DNA of 64,000 bases from Helicoverpa zea (lineage: Eukaryota > Arthropoda > Insecta > Lepidoptera > Noctuidae), in contig NC_061452.1 of assembly GCF_022581195.2 (NCBI RefSeq), positions 69,501 to 133,500 of the forward strand. The letters are read 5' to 3'. Positions within the stretch are counted from its first letter, which is position 1, and each line of letters begins with the position of its first letter. Both the position numbers and the translations under genes were made by a program. Below, one piece after another: positions 1-9,934 of the stretch. Below the pieces are notes generated by a model. It saw only the letters and a list, made by a program, of their open reading frames with translations. It was not told where the DNA came from and did no database searches.

Positions 1-56
1 CACTCGTGCTGAGTGTAAACGAGGCATTATAACCGTTTAAACAAAGCGTTGGAGAT

Positions 57-401
57 TAGGGTTGCCACCTTTTTTTTTGGCAGATAAAGTGCATTGGTAA
101 TAATAGGTAAGAAAAAAAAGTACACAGTATAAAAATAAAGTACAATTTATTTTTATTTATTATTTTGTTTCAAAACATTATTTTTTATTGATTTTTGCGG
201 TTTTTATCAAATCCTACTGAAAAATTGTGACAATGACAATAACACTGACATTGTAGACATTATGACATTTGAGGTTAGGTTGCGTTCAGAAATTATTTAA
301 AAAGAGTATTTTCGTGTACTTTATTGTTTTCATAAAGTATAAAGTACAATTACTTGAAATAAAGTACAATACTTTATAATAAAGTACGGGTGGCAGCCCT
401 G
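57..401. mobile_element. hAT-type MITE, 345 bp, inside BEL gag
   Basis: The ends are imperfect inverted repeats (TAGGGTTGCCACC at the left, GGGTGGCAGCCCTG at the right) flanked by an 8-bp duplication TTGGAGAT at 49-56 and 402-409. An 8-bp duplication with CAGGG-like ends is typical of hAT elements. The interior is AT-rich and non-coding (many AAAGTAC motifs). It interrupts the gag region of the BEL/Pao copy, so it is younger than that copy. Confidence 0.8.
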
Positions 402-1270
402 TTGGAGATAGGTATTTTGGCCGAGAACGATTCGTCTCAACTAAATTTGTTCTTATCACATTTTCAAGACGTTAAACGACATGTTGCTAGTTTTGAGGAT
501 GCGCATTTTACGATCCAGGAGATTCTCGATGACCCTGAAAATGAAGATAATGACATTCAAGAAAGTTTCGACGAGATGTACTACAGAGTGTTATCAATAC
601 ATCGAGCTTTATCTAAAACTGACTCAGTCTTGTAGCACTTCTTCGTCGAATATTCGGTTACCGAAAATTGTGCTTCCTAACTTTAGCGGCGATATAAAAA
701 ATTGGCCTGAGTTTTATGATACGTTAAACGCCTTAATACATAACTCAACATCGTTAACCGACACTGAGAAGTTTCACTACCTCGTCTCGTCACTGAGCGG
801 CGACGCGCTGCTTGTTATCAAGGCATTTCCTTTAACACACGAACATTACCGCGACGCATACGCAGCTCACGGCGCGCTATAAGAATAAACGGGATCTTGC
901 GTTTACATGTTGGCGGGATATTTTGAAAATTGAATTTAAAGTTCACGACGCACACGCATTTAGAAAGTCACTCGATTTATTTGAAGAGAACTTAAGCATT
1001 TTAAAAACGATTAATTTACCGGTTTACCATTGGGATTTCATTTTAGTATATCATATCTTATCGAAGATCGACCAGAGGCTTCGTCGGGATTTTGAGGAGA
1101 AACACTCCGATGTAGAACTACCTACTTATAAACAATTGCAAACTTTCTTACAATCCAAGTGTGAGGCTTTATTGCGAGACACACATTTCGTTGAATCGAA
1201 CAAACTTCAACCGAGGTCTGAACCTGCTCACCCGCAGCCTAAACCGCGTAGTCTAGACACACGGCAGTGT
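402..1270 (+). pseudogene. BEL/Pao retrotransposon gag remnant (frameshifted)
   Basis: Three successive frames carry one gag-like protein. 402-635 is helical. 640-882 holds LPNFSGDIKNWPEFYDTL, typical of the DUF1759 region of BEL/Pao gag. 890-1250 continues with FRKSLDLFEENLSIL and YHILSKIDQRLRRDFEEKH. Frame changes near 630 and 885 break it, and gag-like codons upstream of the hAT MITE are in yet another frame. Dead copy; its 5' LTR lies outside the window or is lost. Confidence 0.8.
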
Positions 1271-1274
1271 GTCC

Positions 1275-2080
1275 GCCAAGTTCGAGCAAAAAAAGCGACA
1301 CACCGGCCGTGGGTTATATTACACGAACCATTTCGGGCCAAATTCGACCCCCCTATAACTCAAAATCTATTTTATTTACACATTTCAAATTTCTAGTGTC
1401 TGTTGAGACCCCCTCACTTATCTAAAATACAAAATTTCATTAATATACCTATTGTAGGTCTTGAGATATTGACGTCAGAAAATCGCAATTTTTACTATAC
1501 ACTCACTGACTGACTCACTGATTCACTGACTCACTCATCAAAAACCTAGACCACTTCCAATGGTCGTATTGACTTGAAATTTGGCATGGAGGTAGGTCTT
1601 TATGTCAAGGTAAAGGGAAAAATCTGAAAATGGCCAAGTGTGAGTCGGTTTCAAAATAATGAAGGTGTAAATTTATACCCCTAAGGAACTAAAACGAACT
1701 AAATTTATCTATATTTAATGGTCGTACCGATCTGAAATTCGTTACAAAGGTTTGTATTTAGTCAAAGTAAAAATCTGAAAACGGCCGAGTGTGAGTCACT
1801 TTCGAAAATAACGAATGTGTAACTTTGATCCACGAACATAATATATGATAACAGTTTTAATAGAAAATTAAATACTTGATTCATTGCGTTTAGTAGGTTT
1901 ATAAGAAGGTGTGTGAAAACTTGTCAAGTAACATTATTAAAAAATAACTATTTTTAACTGAGGTATGTGTATGGAACTTGGTACTTATTCAGATCTCACT
2001 TCTTTTATAGGCGAAGGATTTCCATATTATCGAACTTGGCAGCCTTTCACATTTTTGTTTTGGGTGGGATTCCATATCAC
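1275..2080. mobile_element. Insertion between gag and zinc knuckle, unclassified
   Basis: About 0.8 kb of non-coding sequence separates the gag part of the BEL/Pao copy from its zinc knuckle. It includes a simple run of GACTCACT-like units at 1500-1535 and two imperfect repeats of a segment containing TGGTCGTA (about 1560 and 1720). Both borders are approximate because no clean target duplication was found. I do not recognise the family. Confidence 0.45.
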
Positions 2081-2089
2081 ACACACTCG

Positions 2090-4296
2090 TTGCCGCTAAG
2101 CCCGCCGCTACACCACAACTTAATGAAGGGGGAACAATTAATGTCCCATACACAAAAAGGTGCACGTTTTGTTCAGATTCCCATTCCATCGCCGCTTGTC
2201 CCGAGTTTCTTAAGAAATCGTTTGATGAACGTTTGCAGATCGCTACCGAGAAACACTGGTGTTTCAACTGTTTGAATCCATCTCACCAGTTAAAAGATTG
2301 TAAATCTATCTTTTCGTGTTGCACATGCAAGAGAAACCACCACACCTTACTCAATCGCGATAAGTCTAGTGAGTCAAGTCAACCTACATCGACTTTAGTG
2401 TCAAGATCGTTAACACACAGCACTGTCCTACTGGCTACGGCACTTGTTCAGGTCCGTGATGCCTTCGGCTCTATGCAAACGTTCCGAGCTATTTTTGACA
2501 CTGGAAGTCAAAGCAATTTTATCACGGAAAAGGCAGTAAAACGTCTGACCCTACCCCTTACTCCGGCTAACGATAACGTCAGTGGAATTGGAGATGCGGC
2601 AGCGCCGATTCTTGGTGCCGTCACTAGTTTGATAGGTACAAAAGACAAAATCCTATTTAAATTGAATTTGCACGTCATTTCAACAATATGTGGAGATCAA
2701 CCGATAGCAAAACTTAACACATCTGGGTGGAAACACATTGAATCGAAACCTTTAGCAGACCCTGGGTTTCATCTTCCGGGACCTGTCGATATATTGCTCG
2801 GTACGGAGGTGTTCGCTGACTCGCTTCTAAATCAACATATCAAGGGCAATGCAAATCAACCTATCGCTCTTAACTCTGTTTTCGGTTGGCTTCTTTTGGG
2901 CAAAACTTGTCTATCTTCAAATACCTTAGTGCACGCTTCGGGAGATAACCCTGCGGACGTTTGTTCTCGTAATCAATTACCTAGCGAACTCGTTAACGAT
3001 TCCTTATGGGGGGCGGGCCCTGATCGGCTGCGTAAGGATCACTGCTCCTGGCCTTCTAGCCTTGATACGGCATCCCGCGACGACGAGGTACTCGTTAAAT
3101 CCGAAGAACGCAAGCCTGTAGTCTTACTAGCCTGTAGTCTCGAATATGATCAAAAGTACCCCGTCTTCTTACCTTCTGACCATCCTTTTACTTACTTGGT
3201 CATCGACTTCATTCATCGCAGTTATTTACACCCAGGCATTAATACTACACATTTTCTACTACTTCAACAATTCTGGATCATTGCTGCAAAACGCGTTATT
3301 CGTCGGCGTTTGTCCAAGTGTATTCAATGTTTTCGAACTAATCCTCAGCCGTTACAACCTTTCATGAGCGATCTTCCCTCTTATCGCGTCAATCAAGTTA
3401 AACCATTTTCTGTGGTCGGTGTCGATCTAGGCGGGCCGTTCCGTATTAAACTCGGTTCACATAGAGGCGCGAAAATGGATAAGGCGTACTTGTGCTTGTT
3501 TGTTTGCCTAGCGACCAAAGCGGTGCATTTAGAAGTCGTATCGACGTTAACAACGGAAGGGTTTATTGCTGCGTTACGCCGTTTTATCGGAAGGCGCGGT
3601 CGGTGTAACGTCATTCACGCGGACTGTGGCACTAATTTCGTTGGGGCTAAGAACCAGCTCTCAACTTTAATGGAACAGGCATCGAATGCGGAAAAAATCG
3701 AATTTAAATTCAACCCCCCCGGCGCGCCGCATTTCGGCGGTGTCTGGGAGATTCAGATCAAGGCCGCAAAATCTCACTTGCTCCGGGTCGTGGGTGATCA
3801 GGTTCTGACTTTTGAGGAGCTTACAACTCTCTTTGTTCAAATAGAAGCCATTTTAAACTCAAGGCCACTCTACCCCATTAGCTCCGATCCAAACGACATG
3901 ACGTGTCTCACTCCGGGTCATTTTCTCACCTTAGAACTGTTGACAGCCGTTCCCGATGAAGATCTCTCTAACGTTAATCCAAATCGACTTCACCGGTGGC
4001 AGCTGATCCAATCTTTTCAACAGAGTTTTTGGTCTCGATGGAAATCAGAATACTTAAACTCTTTAACGCAACGAGCCAAGTGGACAAAACACTCTAAACC
4101 GTTACAAATAGGTTCTATGGTAATCATTAAGGACGATAATCGTTCACCATTGCATTGGACACTGGCTAGAGTTGTAGACCTTCAGGTTGGTGCTGATGGA
4201 ATAGCTCGGAGTGCATCCGTTCAAAATTCTAACAAACAGATTATAAATCGACCTTTAGTTAAACTGTGTCCACTTCCTATAGAGGACTCTGATTAG
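2090..4296 (+). pseudogene. BEL/Pao zinc knuckle, protease and integrase; RT deleted
   Basis: From 2090 the frame runs through paired zinc knuckles (CTFC near 2155, CFNCLNPSHQLKDC near 2263) and an aspartic protease with FDTGSQSNF near 2500. Near 2930 it jumps to the RNase H/integrase linker (GDNPADVCSR). The reverse transcriptase and RNase H expected between protease and integrase are missing. The integrase follows, with a zinc-binding HPG motif, catalytic DCGTNF near 3622, GGVWE near 3738, and a C-terminal domain ending at the TAG at 4294. The gag-to-knuckle link is broken by the 1275-2080 insertion. Known order in BEL/Pao is gag, protease, RT, RNase H, integrase; the jump is an internal deletion, so the copy cannot transpose by itself. 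Confidence 0.88.
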
Positions 4297-4680
4297 CTTT
4301 TCTAACCATATAACCGTAACATTTAGTTTTAAGTAAAATTTCATTCAAAACCTTAATCGTTTTAGTTACTTTAATATTCGTGTTTTTCCCCTATCGTCAA
4401 TCTCTCTTTAATCTTTTTTTTTTTATTTTAACCAGAAAATACCATAGGCATTTTGGTGGGCGGGATGTTTCGTTTCCATAAAGAAAACAAAACGTAATTT
4501 AACAAAATCAATTTAGTTTCATACTTGTTGTTCTGGTATCCTGCGGGAGCAGTATCGAAACGCCAATCTGTTGGTTGTTCATGTACGCACATTGACCAAT
4601 CAGAATCGGGCATGACTCGCGCGAAGCTCGTTCGAGTCACCAATGCCGGCAAGCGCTCAGTTAGTCGTTGAAGAAAAAAA

Positions 4681-5240
4681 CCGGCCAAGTGCGAGTCGGA
4701 CTCGTGCACGAAGGGTTCCGTAAATTACAGTTAAATCAACCTATCTCAAAAACTATAAGAGATACTTTGATCAAACCAAAAATCGTTGAAAGAGTTAATT
4801 AGCATGCATCACCTCTATTTTTTTTAGAATTTTATACCCCGTAGTTATAAAAATAGAGGGGGGGGGACATACTTTTTACGACTTTGAGAGCTGATATCTC
4901 AAAAACCGTTCACTTTAAGAAAAATGTTTTTTAGAAAACTTTATATCATTTTAAAAGACCTTTCCATTGATACCCCACACGGGTATGTACATCGAAAAAA
5001 AAAATTTCATCCCTCAGTTACATGTATGGGGGGCCCCACCCCCAATTCTTTTTTTTACTATTTAGTGTCATATTTTTGTAGCGGTTCATACAACACATAT
5101 TCCCATCAAATTTCATCACTGTAGTACTTATAGTTTCCGAGTAAATCGGCTGTGACAGACGGACAGACGGACAGACGGACAGACGGACATGACGAAACTA
5201 TAAGGGTTCCGTTTTTGCCATTTTGGCTACGGAACCCTAA
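4681..5240 (+). mobile_element. Interspersed repeat family R, near full length
   Basis: Begins CCGGCCAAGTGCGAGTCGG and GGGTTCCGTA, ends TACGGAACCCTAAAAA, with a GACGGACA tandem tract at 5157-5189. Partial relatives sit at about 15341-15460 (CCGGCCAAGTGCTAG), 28590-28690 (CAGCCAAGAGCGAGTC) and 41418-41450. No coding capacity. I recognise it as a common interspersed repeat of moth and butterfly genomes but cannot assign a superfamily from sequence alone. Confidence 0.6.
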
Positions 5241-5601
5241 AAACGAAATCACGCGCGCGAACACGACAATATCGCTGCCCATCAACCTAAACCAACAAAA
5301 CCGACTGCAACTCCTAGTTTTTTGGTGTGAAATCATCTCAACCAGCAGACCAAAGCATCCCGGGATCAGAACGGACTGGAAGCTCAACGGCCAGTGCAGG
5401 TCGCAGCCCGGATTCGCAAGGTATGTGCGTGCATTGTATCTTTGCTGTTACCTGACCAGGAATTACTCGAACAACAAGTGTTTTATCGTAAGACCAAGAT
5501 CTGGTCTCCCCAGAGTAGTACCACTAGGGCTTTCAAATACCGGATTTTTTCAATACCGGTATTAAAAATGTCAATACCGTGATCACGTGATCACGGTATT
5601 G

Positions 5602-5928
5602 TCAGCCATGCAAATATTGCAATACTATAGATATTAAAAGTCGTCGCTCCTTTATGCGTATTCGAAGTGCTTTTGCAAGATTTTGGCTTACGTCATTAGC
5701 TTGACCATCTAACTTCGTCAACATACATTTTAGCGCAATATCCGCTTTTAGTAAATTGGCATCCCGTTTACAAAATTCTAATACAGTTACTTTGACTACA
5801 TGACTACAGAAAGGCTGTTGTAAAAAAACTTTTAAAACACAATCCTTTAGTTTCAAAAAGCATCCTATCATAGCCCCGACACTATGACTAAAAATGAGAT
5901 TGACTTCATCATGACGAACAAGAAGCAC
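5602..5928 (-). pseudogene. hAT transposase remnant
   Basis: A minus-strand open stretch of about 108 codons contains ADIALKCMLTKLDGQANDVS and LAKALRIRIKERRLL, which resembles hAT-family transposase. No dimerisation domain or full catalytic core is present. The upstream part has been displaced by the RTE insertion. Confidence 0.5.
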
Positions 5929-5966
5929 ATAGAAACGTCTCCGTGATCAATAGGTTTAATACCGGT

Positions 5967-6950
5967 AGCGATTACCGACTTGTCTGAGGCTCTCTGAATA
6001 TCAACTTCAAGGCCGAACGTTTCCGTCTGATGAAGGCCAAGCTCCGACCAACACTGCTCCAAACCATTTCAGGATCTGAAACGTTCCAGTCAAATTTGGA
6101 GAACCGGTTTGCCGCCGTGGAAACCACAACAGATGTTAACCAGAACCACGAATATGTGGTTCGGATCTTCAGGGAGGAAAGTTCGAGATTCTGTAACAGG
6201 CAGCGTAAGGGCAAGAAATCAAAGCTTTCGGAAGAGACATTAGGGCTTATGAAGAAACGACGTGAAAACCCGCCTGTCACTTCGTCAGCTAAGCGGGCTC
6301 TAAACCAAGAGATCAACAAGCACGTACGACGCGATCTCCGGTGCTCCAATACTCTTGACATTGAAAGAGCAATTGAGCTGAATCAGGGGTCAAAGGTGTT
6401 CGTACAATCTCTTGGAAGAAGCCACTTGACGAAGCTGACCACAACAAGTGGAGAAGTCATTTCTTCGGTGCCGGCAGTCCTTTCGGAAGTGGAAAACTTC
6501 TATGGCCAGCTATACGCATCGCATGCATCTCGACCTGATCCCGGAAATGAGGATTCTAGAGCCACATTAACACGCAATTTCACCGAAGACCTGCCAGAAG
6601 TCAGCAGTGGCGAAATCGAGATCGCTCTGAGACAGCTCAAAAATGGAAAAGCCCCTGGCGAGGATGGCATTACAACAGAGCTATTAAAAAGCAGGAGGTA
6701 AGCCTGTACTGGGGGAGCTCCAGGAGCTTTTAATGATGTCGTGTTTGAAGGAAGAACTCCAGAGACGTGGAGTAGGACTGTTGTCGTCCTGTTCTTCAAC
6801 TTCAACTGTGTCTAACATTTGTGGACTATGAGAAGGCCTTTGACTCGGTTGAAATCTGGTCTGTTCTGGAGTCCCTGCAGCGTTGCCAAGTAGATTGGCG
6901 ATACATCCTAGTGATGAGATGTCTCTTTACTACTGACTAACAAACCAATA
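5967..6950 (+). pseudogene. RTE-type reverse transcriptase fragment inside hAT
   Basis: The plus strand reads the end of an endonuclease (SDYRLV), a basic linker (6030-6701), NGKAPGEDGITTELLK at about 6640-6690 (RT motif 1 region), then after a frame change and gap FVDYEKAFDSVE at about 6820-6850 (motif A region). This order matches the endonuclease-RT of RTE-like LINEs. The later RT motifs, including the catalytic DD, are missing. Both ends lie inside the hAT copy, so it was inserted there and is dead. Confidence 0.7.
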
Positions 6951-7319
6951 ACATCGTTTGGCTCGCTCGACCGATTAAGAAATCAGTTGTTTAAGAAAGG
7001 TTGAGGTATGCTGGAGATAAAAGTTGGCGCTTAACACACAAGTGTAAAGTGTGAGAATAATATTACCAGTACATACATCTTACGAGTACGTAGTTATTTA
7101 TCTTATTTAATACAACTTCCTGCTACTTATTACAACAAACCACAATAATTATAAAAAGATTGTAATACCGTAATCACGGTATTGGCTCGTCAATACCGGT
7201 ATTGAAAAAAGACCAAAATATATCCGTGATCACGGTATTACGGGATCCCGTAATACCGGTATTGAAAGCCCTAAGTACCACGCACCGTAATTACATTTCG
7301 GCCGGTGCAAGTTGCTACA

Positions 7320-7556
7320 TTGGTGATTTTGGTCAATACGGTAGTTTGCTGTACAATCATTTTGCAATCGTAAATCATTTGCAGACAAAATGATTCATTA
7401 TTGAATGACAGAAAAGGATAAAAACGTTTATTTCAAAGAAAAAATAGCGGAATGCCACATACGTTTCAATCGTAATCGAGTCGGGATTGGATATCAGTCG
7501 AATCGAGTCGAACGTGAATCGTATGTTGCTTAAGTAAAATTTGGAGAATCGGGTCC
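7320..7556 (-). mobile_element. CWG-target MITE family, truncated copy
   Basis: Reads the 3' two-thirds of the family seen complete at 8404-8810, in reverse, and ends GGAGAATCGGGTCC followed by CTG. The left end is lost at the BEL LTR boundary. Non-coding. Confidence 0.7.
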
Positions 7557-7559
7557 CTG

Positions 7560-7780
7560 TTGGTCTTCACTCGAATATACTCCACGATCTCCTCGACCTT
7601 CGTAGAGTGATGCAAGCGCGAAACATACAACTGCGTCGTAGGTATAGCTGGACGCAGCAGCATGTTCGGACCCGTCAATGCAGTTCCGCATTGGTTCCGA
7701 CTAGATGGCTTCTTCTTTTTCCTCTCCACCTTGATGAAACCATCTGCATCCATCAGCAGCTCGACCAGGCTAGACCTCAT
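7560..7780 (-). pseudogene. Non-LTR retrotransposon ORF1 fragment
   Basis: A minus-strand frame starts at 7780 and reads a basic stretch VERKKKKPSSRNQCGTA, then RPAIPTTQLYVSRLHHST and EEIVEYIRVKTNRDP, before the MITE at 7556 cuts it. I recall similar LYVSRL…EYIR segments in ORF1/gag-like proteins of insect LINEs. It is only about 73 codons, so the family is not certain. A host gene exon is less likely because no splice sites or continuation are seen. Confidence 0.45.
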
Positions 7781-8219
7781 GCTTGTTTAAAAACTCAGTT
7801 TTAAAAAAGGCTATCTTAAAATAAGCGTAACTTTGTTTTCCTACTTAAATATTAATAAATTGTAAGAAGCAACCCTAAGCACGGCCACGGCACGGTTGCG
7901 GTCACTGAACTGTGCGCTATCGCATTGGAATAACAATCAAGCGCTCGAGCTTTTAAGGTTCATTTTATAACGCAGCTAGGAATTTGTAGGTAGTTGGGGA
8001 ACTTGTAGGTGCTTATAACAGTAGGTATGGACTTTTTTGTATGGAGTGATTTATCTGTTACGTAGTAACTATTATATAATCTGTGGTGTGGTGTGTGTGT
8101 GTCTAGTCTATAACCCCAACCCTAAACAATATTATACCTTTTGAAAATTAATTTTCGCCTGCCACGATCGAATTTGCTAATCTATGTATGAGGCGTTAGT
8201 GGGGTAGTATCAATGTTTG
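7781..8219. other. Non-coding spacer, no gene seen
   Basis: AT-rich sequence with a short GTGTGTGTG tract near 8085-8102. No open frame with recognisable content, no inverted repeat and no tRNA-like box. Confidence 0.5.
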
Positions 8220-9002
8220 ACTGCCTCGTTGGTCTAGTGGTCGCAAGCGCGGCTGCTGTGCTCGAGGTCTCGGGTTCGATTCCCGGGTCGGGCCGAAATA
8301 GCTTTGTGGGTTTTTTTAAACTTTCACAAAGCAGCCCGTAGTCTGAAGTTGGTGATTGATTTACCCGTGCATCGGAGAGCACGTAAATGTCGTCCTGCGC
8401 CTGGGGCCCGATTCTCCTAATTTTACTTAAGCGACATAGGTACGATTCACGTTCGACTCGATTCGACTGAGATCCAATCCCGACTCGATTACGATTGAAG
8501 CGTATGTGGCATTCCGCTATTTTTTCTTTGAAATAAACGTTTTTATCCTTTTCTGTCATTCAATAATGAATCATTTTGTCTGCAAATGATTTACGATTGC
8601 AAAATGATACAGCAAACTACCGTATAGACCAAAATCACCAAAATAGCAGACCAATCGCACACCAATCAAATGTCAATCGAATGCGATTGGTCTTTTATAA
8701 GTAGCAGAATGCCCGATATGGTTCAAACTGCTATTGCGATCATATTGCGATTCGATTTTGACATTAGGAGAATCGGGAAATCGAAATATTAACTTAGGAG
8801 AATCGGGCCCCTGATCTCTTTCCGGTCGTGTCGGATTGCCATCCCATCAACCCATCCCATCGGGTTATGAGAGTGAAGGAATAGTGAGTGCACCTGTGTC
8901 TGCGAAAATGCTTGTGCACTATAATATGTCCTGCGCAGCTGGCTGATCTCCTTTAATGAGATGAGCCTTCCGCGCCGTGGTCGAAATCGGCTGTGGACGC
9001 CA
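8220..9002 (+). mobile_element. tRNA-headed SINE (family 1) with MITE inserted
   Basis: The head has an A-box-like TGGTCTAGTGG and a B-box GGTTCGATTCC, 8231-8284, followed by a family-specific body (TTTCACAAAGCAGCCC, GGTCGTGTCGGATT). The body is interrupted at 8404-8810 by a MITE. Another copy at 40019-40392 lacks the MITE and shows the uninterrupted site, and a truncated reverse copy is at 43432-43551. The tRNA-like head and long body make this a pol III SINE, not a functional tRNA. Confidence 0.85.
8404..8810. mobile_element. MITE, 407 bp, 3-bp CTG duplication
   Basis: Ends are GGGCCCGATTCTCC and its reverse complement, flanked by CTG at 8401-8403 and 8811-8813. The SINE copy at 40019 shows the empty site (CGCCTGATCTCT). 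Complete relatives are at 30721-31110 (CTG) and 50274-50666 (CAG). A 3-bp CWG duplication fits the PIF/Harbinger superfamily, some members of which use CWG; the assignment is inference because no transposase is present. Confidence 0.85.
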
Positions 9003-9300
9003 TTTTCAGTGTTCGAGATGCAATTTTTTTTATGTTCTATGACCAAAATCTAGACACATCACAAATACCGATTTTTAAGTTGAGGAAAGCAGCACATATT
9101 TACTGACACATGAAAAGTCACTCAAGTACTTTGTATTACATTTTTGGCTTCACTGAATTCACTCGATTGCTCTATTATATGTGTTCCACAGTGGCACACT
9201 CCGGTGGAATTACACCACTACTACATACTATAACAAGAAATACTGTTTCGAGCCAAACATCCAATCGTGTCCAATCTAGCGTTTTGCAGTTTGCTTTTTA
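9003..9300. other. Non-coding spacer, no gene seen
   Basis: AT-rich; a short open stretch (9110-9301) has no recognisable content. Confidence 0.5.
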
Positions 9301-9627
9301 GAGCTCTGCCTCATTAAGACGCCATGGCGACGTCGCCAGCGGCGCAGGTCTAGGAACTTCTGGCATCCGAAGCGACTGAGTGAGCGAGGCGTACTTTACT
9401 GTGTACATTATAGTGGCAACGTCGCCAAACTGACGAGCCACGCCAGAGTATCCAGAAGCCACGTAGAGAACTGTAGCTCGTTACCAAATTGTTACCGCTT
9501 GCATTTTGGCGACGTTAGCAAACCCTCGCCAAGGGAGTTAGGTAGGTACCTACCATACATTTCATTATTAATTGCTTAGATATGTAGCCTGCGACGTCGC
9601 CATTGGCGTCATAACGAGGCAGAGCTC
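9301..9627. mobile_element. MITE, 327 bp, TTA duplication
   Basis: Inverted repeats of about 36 bp start GAGCTCTGCCTC and include GACGTCGCC. They are flanked by TTA at 9298-9300 and 9628-9630. A 3-bp TWA duplication is typical of PIF/Harbinger. Non-coding; it lies just beyond the 3' end of the acyl-CoA dehydrogenase gene. Confidence 0.8.
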
Positions 9628-9741
9628 TTAAAGATCCTTCAAATTAGTACAGTCCAGCAGGGCAAAAATGCGAATTGAGAAGCTCCGCGTTTCTGGGAAA
9701 TTGTAAAAAAAAAACTTCCGTATAAACTTTGATTCAATTAT

Positions 9742-9747
9742 TTTATT
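9742..9747 (-). promoter_or_regulatory. Likely polyadenylation signal of the VLCAD gene
   Basis: AATAAA on the minus strand, about 190 nt past the stop codon at 9935. First canonical signal downstream of the gene. Confidence 0.55.
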
Positions 9748-9934
9748 GGTTAAGTTAGGTACTATAGTTATATATAAACAGTCTATTTAATTCTATCGTA
9801 AATATGTCGATTAAAAAAATAAACGGCGAAAGCTTCATTATCTATAAAAATATAACTTATATTTTGCTAAATCGAGATATGTACACTTACACACATTGAC
9901 AAATAGAGCGACTCTAGGAAGCGTTCAGATCACA

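Larger units (their letters stand above)
5525..7273 (-). mobile_element. hAT transposon copy, 1749 bp, 8-bp TSD
   Basis: Terminal inverted repeats TAGGGCTTTCAA with CAATACCGG just inside are flanked by the 8-bp duplication AGTACCAC at 5517-5524 and 7274-7281. Both ends are rich in short palindromes around ATACCGGTAT and CCGTGATCACGG. A transposase remnant lies on the minus strand at 5602-5928, and an RTE reverse-transcriptase fragment is embedded at about 5967-6950. The 8-bp duplication and the transposase remnant both support hAT. Confidence 0.85.
4466..7319 (+). mobile_element. BEL/Pao 3' LTR, split by two insertions
   Basis: A purine-rich tract (GGTGGGCGGGA) ends at 4465 and is followed by TGTTTCG, the usual start of a BEL-type LTR. 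LTR-like sequence runs 4466-4680, resumes at about 5241-5524 and, after the hAT copy, probably finishes at about 7282-7319 (…GCTACA). The inserts are the 4681-5240 repeat and the hAT element 5525-7273. No 5' LTR is in the window for comparison, so the end is uncertain. Confidence 0.5.

Noticed and set aside
8220..8290. tRNA gene
   Set aside because: The A- and B-box-like segment is followed by a conserved repeat body, found again at 40019 and 43432, so it is a SINE head.
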